Below, one piece after another: positions 5,945-11,684 of a stretch of 11,684 nucleotides of DNA (positions are counted from its first letter, which is position 1; each line of letters begins with the position of its first letter). Source of the stretch: Deltaproteobacteria bacterium (lineage in GTDB: Bacteria > JAMCPX01); the NCBI GenBank assembly GCA_023489065.1, contig JAMDCL010000053.1, positions 1 to 11,684 of the forward strand, given 5' to 3'. Below the pieces are notes generated by a model that did no database searches, was not told the DNA's origin, and saw only the letters and a list, made by a program, of their open reading frames with translations. The translations under genes and the position numbers were made by a program.

Positions 5945-6787
5945 TTATTCTGCGAGGATCTTGCTTATGTTGTCCTGAATTTCCTTTGGTGTCCACATGC
6001 CTTCCGGCTTTGTAACGCCGTCCGTCATCCTCATATAGAACTGGTATATCCTTCTTCCCTGGACGCCGAATATCTTGCCGGTTATGCCCTTTGAAAGTTC
6101 TGATGCAAGGAATACGACAACCGGGGATATATGTTCCGGTGCGAGGTCTTTTTCCTGTCCTGCAAACATGGGAAGGTCCTCTGTCATTCTCGTATATGCG
6201 ATAGGTGCGACTGCGTTTACGGTTATGCCGGCTTTCTCGAGTTCCATAGCATCCGTCTTGGTCATAGAGTAAATGCCGCCCTTTGCAGCACTGTAGTTCG
6301 TCTGGCCGAAGTTACCCATCAGTCCGGCAATCGAAGTCGTATTGATGATCCTGCCTCCCTGTGCCTGTTCCTTCATTACCTTTGCTGCTGCTTGTGTTAC
6401 GGCAAACGTACCTTTCAGATGAACCGATATGACGATATCGAATTCCTCTTCTGTCATCTTGAGGAGTGTTTTATCGCGGAGTATGCCTGCATTGTTTACA
6501 ACGATGTCCAGCCTTCCAAAAGCGCTCATGGCTGTCTTGACAATATTTGCCGCACCCTGCATTGTTGCGACGGAATCGTAATTGGCAGCCGCAGAGCCGC
6601 CCATCTTTTTGATCTCATCCACAACTACATCAGCGGCCTTTGATGAAGAGCCGGCCCCGTCTCGCGTACCTCCGAGATCGTTGATAACAACCTTTGCACC
6701 TTCTTTTACCATAGCAAGAGCATGTTGTCTTCCAATACCGGAACCGGATCCGGTGATTATTGCCACTTTTCCGTCAAGAAGTCCCAT
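5945..6787 (-). CDS. SDR-family NAD(P)-dependent dehydrogenase, MFE/hydroxyacyl-CoA type
   Basis: A 280-residue cytosolic Rossmann-fold oxidoreductase of the classical short-chain dehydrogenase family. The cofactor motif is TGSGSGIG (12-19), followed by VVINDLGG (33-40); Asp37 at the end of strand 2 favours NAD(H). NNAG is at 98-101 and the catalytic residues are Ser152, Tyr165 and Lys169 (YSAAK). The position usually held by the tetrad Asn is in SVHLKG, a His-bearing form common in the (R)-3-hydroxyacyl-CoA dehydrogenase domains of MFE-2-like enzymes, as are NDLGG and the NNAGILRD stretch. A role in acyl-CoA or related beta-oxidation chemistry is therefore likely, but FabG-like or aromatic-compound substrates are not excluded. 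AAAGGAGGT lies 6 bases before the ATG. It is a single gene with its own terminator and two palindromes upstream, suggesting specific regulation. Confidence 0.85.
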   Translation of the reverse strand: MGLLDGKVAIITGSGSGIGRQHALAMVKEGAKVVINDLGGTRDGAGSSSKAADVVVDEIKKMGGSAAANYDSVATMQGAANIVKTAMSAFGRLDIVVNNAGILRDKTLLKMTEEEFDIVISVHLKGTFAVTQAAAKVMKEQAQGGRIINTTSIAGLMGNFGQTNYSAAKGGIYSMTKTDAMELEKAGITVNAVAPIAYTRMTEDLPMFAGQEKDLAPEHISPVVVFLASELSKGITGKIFGVQGRRIYQFYMRMTDGVTKPEGMWTPKEIQDNISKILAE

Positions 6788-6808
6788 AACCTTACCTCCT
6801 TTAGTTTT

Positions 6809-6824
6809 TTGATAATATAATCAA
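6809..6824. promoter_or_regulatory. Palindrome TTGATAATATAATCAA upstream of the SDR gene
   Basis: Half-sites TTGAT and ATCAA are 6 bases apart and 7 of 8 pairs match. The half-sites look FNR-like, but FNR uses a 4-base gap, so the spacing here is that of CRP-type sites. It ends 22 bases before the SDR start codon, where a regulator could block transcription. The regulator is unknown. Confidence 0.4.
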
Positions 6825-6834
6825 TAAAAATTAT

Positions 6835-6849
6835 TTGACGCTCTGTCAA
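6835..6849. promoter_or_regulatory. Palindrome TTGAC-N5-GTCAA upstream of the SDR gene
   Basis: Perfect 5-bp arms flank GCTCT. On the minus strand the outer arm also reads TTGACA, a possible -35 box, but no good -10 sequence lies at the right distance. It is centred 25 bases from the neighbouring palindrome, so both could bind regulators on similar faces of the helix. Confidence 0.4.
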
Positions 6850-6892
6850 TAGATATTGCAGGCTAAGAATTCTCTGTCCCGGATGACTGAAT

Positions 6893-6921
6893 GGTACAAC
6901 TGTGCTGTACGCTGTTATACT
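6893..6921 (+). promoter_or_regulatory. Candidate promoter of the yajC-secDF operon (upstream option)
   Basis: GGTACA (6893-6898) is 17 bases from TATACT (6916-6921, 5 of 6 matches). Transcription from about 6928 would include the whole structured leader at 6984-7081. The -35 half is weak. A GTACA/TGTAC inverted repeat (6894-6910) overlaps the spacer. Confidence 0.4.
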
Positions 6922-6925
6922 TTCG

Positions 6926-6954
6926 TTGACAAACCGTGTTCTTTAATTGACAAT
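6926..6954 (+). promoter_or_regulatory. Candidate promoter of the yajC-secDF operon (downstream option)
   Basis: A perfect TTGACA (6926-6931) lies 17 bases from GACAAT (4 of 6). A second perfect TTGACA at 6947-6952 could use a -10 near 6970. Only one of these and the upstream option may be used; all place the RNA start before the structured leader. Confidence 0.35.
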
Positions 6955-6983
6955 AAAAAATAGTTAATTTAACCTGAACAAGA

Positions 6984-7081
6984 CACGTTAGAAATGGCAG
7001 GACGTGGACCGTGTCACCGAGAGGGAATAAATATTTTCTTTCTGCATACCTGCTGCCTTGAATGGCCAGGCTTCTAACGTG
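6984..7081 (+). ncRNA. Structured multi-hairpin leader candidate upstream of yajC
   Basis: A closing stem of 10 perfect pairs, CACGTTAGAA (6984-6993) with TTCTAACGTG (7072-7081), encloses up to three hairpins. These are GACGT/GTGTC (7001-7015, including G-U pairs), AGAGGGAA/TTCTTTCT (7020-7043, two G-U pairs, 8-base loop) and CCTG-ct-GCC/GGC-CAGG (7049-7070). An alternative pairing, GGCAG (6996-7000) with CTGCC (7053-7057), competes with the last hairpin, which would allow switching. It ends 12 bases before the yajC ribosome binding site, with no T-tract, so any control would act on translation or RNA stability. I do not recognise it as a known riboswitch, tRNA or SRP RNA. A small inverted-repeat mobile element is the other reading. 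Confidence 0.45.
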
Positions 7082-7107
7082 ATAAAAAATAAAAAAGGAG
7101 AAACAGA

Positions 7108-7464
7108 ATGGATACAATTGCTTATGCAGCAGGGGCTGCGGCTGCACCACAGGGAGGTCTGTCAGGATTGATGAGTATGTTTTTACCGTTGATCATCATC
7201 TTTTTTATCTTCTGGCTGCTGCTCATACGGCCCCAGCAGAAAAGGGTAAAAAAACACCAGGAATTCCTTTCCAACCTGAAGAAGGGTGATGAGGTCATTA
7301 CATCGAGCGGTATTTTCGGCAAGATAACGGGTATAGCGGATAACGCCCTTACCATCGAAATCGCCGATGGCGTTAAAATCAAGGTTGAAAAAGCACATAT
7401 TTCCGGTTATGCGGCTTCCAATCCGGCAACCTCTGTCGACAAGGTAGGAAGTACCGGGAAATAG
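7108..7464 (+). CDS. yajC: Preprotein translocase accessory subunit YajC
   Basis: A 118-residue single-span inner-membrane protein that associates with SecDF and the SecYEG translocon. After a short Ala/Gly-rich periplasmic N-terminus there is one membrane helix (about 22-40). It is followed by the family hallmark RPQQKR (41-46) and the cytoplasmic domain with KKGDEVITSSGIFGKI (58-73). Size and order match the family. GGAG with 8-base spacing precedes the ATG. It is the first gene of the Sec accessory operon and lies just downstream of the structured leader. Confidence 0.95.
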   Translation: MDTIAYAAGAAAAPQGGLSGLMSMFLPLIIIFFIFWLLLIRPQQKRVKKHQEFLSNLKKGDEVITSSGIFGKITGIADNALTIEIADGVKIKVEKAHISGYAASNPATSVDKVGSTGK

Positions 7465-7514
7465 TTTTTGCAGGCAGCAGAAGCATATAAGATGATGCGT
7501 CGAACAGAATAAAG

Positions 7515-8189
7515 ATGAGTATCGAAAAAAACAATACCCTGCAGCACATCATAAACGATCAGAGAACCGTCATCTACCTGGACATGGCGGATCAACACCT
7601 TGAGCACATAGGATATACCGAGCATGGCAGGAAGCACGCTGAGTTTGTTTCGCAGCGTGCCGGGTACATATTGGAAAATCTCGGCTTTCCGGAAAAGAGT
7701 ATCAGGCTTGCGGCAATAGCGGGATATTTACACGATCTCGGCAATTTAATAAGCCGTATGAATCACCGGTTCTCGAGCGCCTTTCTCGCAAAAGACATAC
7801 TCGATGAAAACGGCTTCAGCATCGAAGATACCGCAATCGTCATGAGTGCGATCGGCAATCATGAAGATGATGGCGGAGAGATTACCAACGAGATAACCGC
7901 TGCCCTGATAATCGCGGATAAGACGCATGTGCACAGGGCCCGTGTCAGGAATAGAAACTTTATATCGTTTGATATACACGACAGGGTAAATTATGCCGTT
8001 ACCGAATCCAGGATAGATGTCGACAGGGTAAAAAAAGAAATTGCCCTGAATCTCGTGATTGATACGGAAATATCAGAGGTTGTCGAATACTTTGAAATAT
8101 TCCTGACAAGGATGCTCTTATGCAAGAAGGCTGCAGAATATCTTGAAACAAAGTTTTCGATGTTTATCAATAATGTTAAATTAATTTAA
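7515..8189 (+). CDS. HD-domain metal-dependent phosphohydrolase
   Basis: A 224-residue soluble protein with the HD superfamily metal ligands in order: His41 (RKHAEFV), His73-Asp74 (GYLHDLGN), His84 (NHRFSS), His116 (IGNHEDDGG) and Asp135 (IADKTHVHRA). HD proteins of this pattern hydrolyse phosphate esters or phosphodiesters of nucleotides, including signalling nucleotides; this substrate is unknown. Residues 150-224 hold no recognised domain and may be a regulatory tail with a helical end. It lies 50 bp after yajC and 10 bp before secDF, so it is part of the Sec operon. The ribosome binding site is weak (AAAG next to the ATG), suggesting low expression. The downstream gene, by contrast, has a good site. 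Confidence 0.8.
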   Translation: MSIEKNNTLQHIINDQRTVIYLDMADQHLEHIGYTEHGRKHAEFVSQRAGYILENLGFPEKSIRLAAIAGYLHDLGNLISRMNHRFSSAFLAKDILDENGFSIEDTAIVMSAIGNHEDDGGEITNEITAALIIADKTHVHRARVRNRNFISFDIHDRVNYAVTESRIDVDRVKKEIALNLVIDTEISEVVEYFEIFLTRMLLCKKAAEYLETKFSMFINNVKLI

Positions 8190-8199
8190 AGGAGCAAAA

Positions 8200-10836
8200 A
8201 TGCGGAAGAATATTGTCTGGAGATTTGTGCTTGTAGGATTGCTTACCGTTATCTCTATCTTTATCGTTTTACCGTCGTTTGTAAACCAGCTTCCCCAGTG
8301 GTGGCGGGGGCTGTTACCGTCGGCGAAACTGAACCTTGGACTTGATCTGAAAGGCGGTACCTATATTGTGTTCGGTGTCGATATCAATAAGGCCATAAAA
8401 GACGACCTAACCAGAAAGGCGAACGAGCTGAATACTTCGCTGGACAGGAAGAATGTCGGGGTTCAATCGATATCCGTTACGACCACGGGCGAAATAGACC
8501 TCAAGCTATCCAGTATCAAAGATACCGACAACATGCTCACCGTATTGAAGGATGATTTTCCGGATCTCCAGAAACTCGATATTTCGCAGCCGCCGGCATT
8601 CGTGCTTGCTCTCACGAATGCCGAAGTAACGTACATGAAAAACAACATATTGACCCAGGCAGTGGATAATATCAGGAACCGCGTGGATCAATTCGGCGTA
8701 ACCGAGCCTATTATCCAACCCCAGGGCAATGATCAAATTATCGTAGAACTGCCTGGAATCAAAGATCCGACCAGAGCCATAGAGATAATAGGAAAGACCG
8801 CACAGCTCGAATTCATGCTTGTCGACGATAACCCTGCTTTTTTGGTCCAGCTTACAAAGGATACAAAAAAACTGCCTGACGGCATTTATTCCGGTTCAAC
8901 GCCTGTAAGTCTTCCCAGCGGTGAAACGATCAACAGTCCGTATCTGTGGGCGTACAATAAAAACCAGCTTGAGCAGTTCCTCGCCGGCAAGGTGCCGCCC
9001 CAGTATATGGTCGGGTATAAAGTGAACAAGGACAAGAATACGAACCTTACCACGTATCAGACGTACATACTCGATAAAGACGTTTCCATGACCGGAGACA
9101 TGCTGACGGACGCAAGAATGGAAATAGGCGGTGAGTATAACCAACCCTACGTCGGTATACGGTTCAATTCAAGGGGTGCCCGGTTGTTCGATCAGCTTAC
9201 GGCAGCACACGTTGGACAAAGGCTGGCAATCGTCCTTGACGATATCGTGTATTCTGCCCCGGTGATACGGGAAAGAATAAGCGGTGGTGTTGCCCAGATA
9301 ACCGGTAACTTTAGCGAAGACGAAGCAAAAGACCTTGCGATTGTACTGCGTGCAGGCGCTTTGCCTGCACCGGTCAAGATACTGATGAAAAACGTCGTCG
9401 GTCCTACTCTGGGATCGGATTCCATACGGGAAGGTATGACTGCCGCAGTTGCGGGTGGCATATTCGTTGTTGTATTTATGCTCCTGTATTACATGATCGC
9501 AGGTGTAATAGCCGATATCGGTTTGATCATCAACGTTATAATGCTTCTGGCGATACTGGCATTGTTCGGCGCAACATTAACCCTGCCGGGCATCGCGGGT
9601 ATTATCCTGTCCATCGGTATGGCCGTGGATACAAACGTTCTGAACTTCGAGAGGACAAGGGAAGAGCTGAAGCTCGGCAAGCCTATACGTGCTTCCGTGG
9701 ATGCAGGGTATGACAAGGCCTTCTATACGATTATCGATTCGCACATTACAACGTTGATAACGGCGATCATCCTGTACATTTTCGGCACCGGACCTATAAA
9801 GGGCTTTGCTGTGACCCTGAGCATCGGTGTTACCCTTAACCTGTTTACCGGACTTTTTGCAACGAGGACATTTTTCGATTATTTGAATTCGAAGGTAAGG
9901 CTGACGAAGCTGACATTCCTCGAATTTATCGGTAAGACGAATATCAATTTCATGGGTGTAAGGCGGTTTACCTATATCATCTCGGGCATACTCGTTACCA
10001 TAGGCATCATTGCCGGCATTCAGATTGCCAGAGGCAAAGCGAATATCGGTATCGATTTCGGAGGAGGAACGGCTGTCCAGATAAAGTTCCAGAACCCCAT
10101 CGGTATATCCGATATACGGAAGGTCCTCGAAAAGGCAGACATTCCCGGCCCAGAGATCCAGGAGCTTCCCAAGTTAAATGAATTTATGATAAGCGTAAAA
10201 AAGGTAAAACAGTTACGCGAAGACATAGCGGACAAGATAATTGCCGCTTTAAAGGCCTCTTTCCCGAACAATAACTTCGAGGTAGAAAATACGAATGAGA
10301 TAGGCCCCGTCGTCGGTAAAAACCTCCAGAAGAATGCGCTGTGGGCCATTATCTTTTCCTTGATCGCCATCATCATCTATATAGCATGGCGGTTTGAATT
10401 CAAATTCGGTGTTGCCGCAACGATTGCCACGGCACATGACGTTCTGGTCGTACTCGGTATATTTTATCTTCTGGACAAGGAGATAACACTCCTGGTTGTT
10501 ACGGCACTGCTGACGCTTGCCGGCTACTCGTTGACCGATACCGTCGTTGTGTTCGACAGGATACGGGAGCGGCTGAAAACAAGGAAGAATGAGACCAACG
10601 TCGAGCTTTTCAACAGGAGTATCAACGAGGTTTTGAGCAGGACAATCATAACATCATTGACGGTTTTCCTTGTGGTGTTGGCGATGTTTCTCATGGGCGG
10701 GTCCGTGTTGCATGACTTCTCCCTTGCCATGCTTATCGGTGTGATCGTGGGAACGTATTCATCGGTATTTATAGCAAGTGCGATTGTCGTGGACTGGATA
10801 GGCGATAAGGGAAAATTGTTTCAGAAGAAAAAGTGA
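8200..10836 (+). CDS. secDF: Fused SecD-SecF protein-export membrane protein
   Basis: An 878-residue RND-superfamily inner-membrane protein that uses the proton gradient to pull exported proteins out of the SecYEG channel. The SecD half (about 1-565) has TM1 near 8-25, LGLDLKGGT (46-54), a large periplasmic domain to about 410, and TM2-6. The SecF half (about 570-878) has its own first TM (about 589-609), NIGIDFGGGT (615-624) and five more spans. The proton-relay aspartates are present: Asp477 in GMAVDTNV and Asp780 in GYSLTDTVVVFDRIRE. In many bacteria secD and secF are separate genes; here they form one continuous frame with no internal stop. AAAGGAG lies 6 bases before the ATG. Its stop overlaps the recJ start (TGATG), showing coupling. 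Confidence 0.95.
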   Translation: MRKNIVWRFVLVGLLTVISIFIVLPSFVNQLPQWWRGLLPSAKLNLGLDLKGGTYIVFGVDINKAIKDDLTRKANELNTSLDRKNVGVQSISVTTTGEIDLKLSSIKDTDNMLTVLKDDFPDLQKLDISQPPAFVLALTNAEVTYMKNNILTQAVDNIRNRVDQFGVTEPIIQPQGNDQIIVELPGIKDPTRAIEIIGKTAQLEFMLVDDNPAFLVQLTKDTKKLPDGIYSGSTPVSLPSGETINSPYLWAYNKNQLEQFLAGKVPPQYMVGYKVNKDKNTNLTTYQTYILDKDVSMTGDMLTDARMEIGGEYNQPYVGIRFNSRGARLFDQLTAAHVGQRLAIVLDDIVYSAPVIRERISGGVAQITGNFSEDEAKDLAIVLRAGALPAPVKILMKNVVGPTLGSDSIREGMTAAVAGGIFVVVFMLLYYMIAGVIADIGLIINVIMLLAILALFGATLTLPGIAGIILSIGMAVDTNVLNFERTREELKLGKPIRASVDAGYDKAFYTIIDSHITTLITAIILYIFGTGPIKGFAVTLSIGVTLNLFTGLFATRTFFDYLNSKVRLTKLTFLEFIGKTNINFMGVRRFTYIISGILVTIGIIAGIQIARGKANIGIDFGGGTAVQIKFQNPIGISDIRKVLEKADIPGPEIQELPKLNEFMISVKKVKQLREDIADKIIAALKASFPNNNFEVENTNEIGPVVGKNLQKNALWAIIFSLIAIIIYIAWRFEFKFGVAATIATAHDVLVVLGIFYLLDKEITLLVVTALLTLAGYSLTDTVVVFDRIRERLKTRKNETNVELFNRSINEVLSRTIITSLTVFLVVLAMFLMGGSVLHDFSLAMLIGVIVGTYSSVFIASAIVVDWIGDKGKLFQKKK

Positions 10837-11330
10837 TGGCTAAACGGTGGGAAAAAAGGAATAATGCCCAGGAAAACAAGATAGCCCAATTATCGCAGTC
10901 ACTCGGCATATCCGAGGTACTGTCCACGGTTCTTGTAAACCGCGGCATGACCGATGAGGACTCGATAATGCATTTCCTTTATCCTGATCTCAAGGATATG
11001 CCGTCTCCGTTTCTTATCGAAGGCATGGAGAAAGCAGTCAACAGGATCATTTCAGCACTGCACAAACATGAGAAGATCATGCTCTATGGAGATTACGATG
11101 TCGACGGGATATCGTCGGTGTCCATCGTGTACCTCTTTCTGAAGTCGGTCGGGGCTGCTGTCGGTTATTACATACCGAGCAGGCTCAAAGAAGGATACGG
11201 CCTGAACAAGGAGAGTATAAAAAAATTTATCAACGGTGGCTGCAGCCTTCTTGTAACACTTGACTGCGGCATATCGAATGCCGAAGAAATCGCTTTTGCC
11301 AGGAGAACGGGATCCTTGAGCTTGAAATGA
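10836..11330 (+). pseudogene. recJ: recJ, N-terminal part of a broken gene
   Basis: This encodes the front of the single-strand 5'-3' exonuclease RecJ (DHH family). Motif I is DYDVDG near residues 87-92, and LVTLDCGISNAEEI (about 135-148) carries the next conserved Asp. After FARRTG the frame runs into five unrelated codons and a TGA at 11328-11330. In intact RecJ the DHH segment should follow here; it is absent. Translation probably starts at ATG 10836, overlapping the secDF stop, or at GTG 10833. The rest of the protein continues in another frame from about 11326. The gene is either truly disrupted by a small deletion or damaged by an assembly error. Confidence 0.85.
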
Positions 11331-11684
11331 TATCAATGTCCTTGCGGGGGTCGGGGTTGCTTTCAATCTGCTGATGGGGCTTCGCAGCACCATGAAGAAA
11401 GAAGGTTTCTTCAGCTCCATGAGCATGCCGAACCTGAAACATTATCTGGATCTCGTTGTGCTGGGCACTATTGCAGATATAGTCCCGTTTACCGGAGAAA
11501 ACAGGATCATTGTCAGCACCGGTATTAAGGTGCTGAGCGGATCCGCTCGGCAGGGTATACAGGCAATTAAAGAAGTGTCGTCCGTATCCGGCGATACGAC
11601 GCGTACCGCCGATGTAAGTTTCAGGATTGCACCGAGGATAAATGCAGCAGGGAGGCTTGACGATCCTGCCATCGGCGTACAGCT
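11326..11684 (+). pseudogene. recJ: recJ, continuation in a shifted frame (cut by window edge)
   Basis: The frame open from 11326 encodes LAGVGVAFNLLMGLR, YLDLVVLGTIADIVPF and RIAPRINAAGRLDDP, all conserved RecJ blocks in the right order. It is one register away from the first part. It has no credible start of its own and is not read from the recJ start. Only about 30 bases separate FARRTG from LAGVGVAF, where E. coli RecJ has about 35 residues, so roughly 70-80 bases, including DHH, appear to be missing. The frame remains open to the window end; the C-terminal part is not included. Confidence 0.85.

Noticed and set aside
6131..6643. 170-codon open frame antisense to the SDR gene
   Set aside because: The minus strand encodes a complete SDR with all catalytic motifs. 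The antisense product is Cys-rich and unlike any family, so it is a shadow.
6984..7081. Reading the cloverleaf-like leader as a tRNA or SRP RNA
   Set aside because: There is no GTTCGA T-loop, no 7-bp acceptor stem with CCA, and no conserved SRP tetraloop helix sequence.
6984..7081. Reading the same structure as a terminator
   Set aside because: On neither strand is the closing stem followed by a run of T.

Overview
The window looks like chromosomal DNA of an anaerobic or facultative Gram-negative bacterium. A Desulfobacterota/Syntrophia-type or similar lineage is my best guess, based on gene content only: a TusA-fused siroheme reductase, a fused SecDF, an MFE-type SDR, and dispersed short palindromic repeats. 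No rRNA, tRNA, CRISPR array or intact transposase is visible. Genes are mostly tightly packed, with moderate base composition and ordinary Shine-Dalgarno sequences.

Layout. (1) Positions 1-1605: a disulfide/cytochrome-c-biogenesis cluster on the plus strand, with a membrane-anchored TlpA-like thioredoxin (263-856) followed at 2 bp by CcdA (859-1605). The left edge is abnormal. Bases 1-126 are a perfect reverse complement of 253-378. The 126 bases between the arms, read on the minus strand, encode the C-terminus of a second thioredoxin whose stop overlaps the tlpA start (ATGA). The natural order was probably thioredoxin 1 - tlpA - ccdA, and the left end is a fold-back, either a chimera or a true inverted duplication. 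(2) 1758-4127, minus: a 789-residue siroheme nitrite/sulfite reductase fused to a helical segment and a TusA sulfur-carrier domain, with a good promoter and a 21-bp palindrome over the predicted transcription start. (3) 4160-4720: a non-coding repeat region with two diverged MITE/REP-like elements (the 'FPRKRESI' type), a long inverted repeat and a hairpin. (4) 4721-5893, plus: an MFS transporter, convergent with (5) an SDR dehydrogenase (5945-6787, minus), with an intrinsic terminator between them. (6) 6788-7107: a divergent regulatory region with palindromes before the SDR gene, promoter-like elements, and a roughly 98-nt multi-hairpin RNA candidate in the leader of (7) the Sec accessory operon yajC - HD-domain gene - secDF (fused) - recJ, running to the right edge. 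recJ is broken: its DHH-motif segment is missing and the frame changes.

How the parts work together. TlpA and CcdA carry electrons from the cytoplasm to periplasmic thiols. The reductase fusion joins six-electron reduction of sulfite or nitrite to a sulfur-relay domain. YajC and SecDF assist proton-driven protein export, and the HD hydrolase sits inside that operon. The two clearest oddities, the left fold-back and the broken recJ, lie near the two edges, so assembly error must be excluded before either is read as biology. The strongest candidates for undescribed biology are the structured leader upstream of yajC and the architecture and possible internal start of the reductase-TusA fusion.
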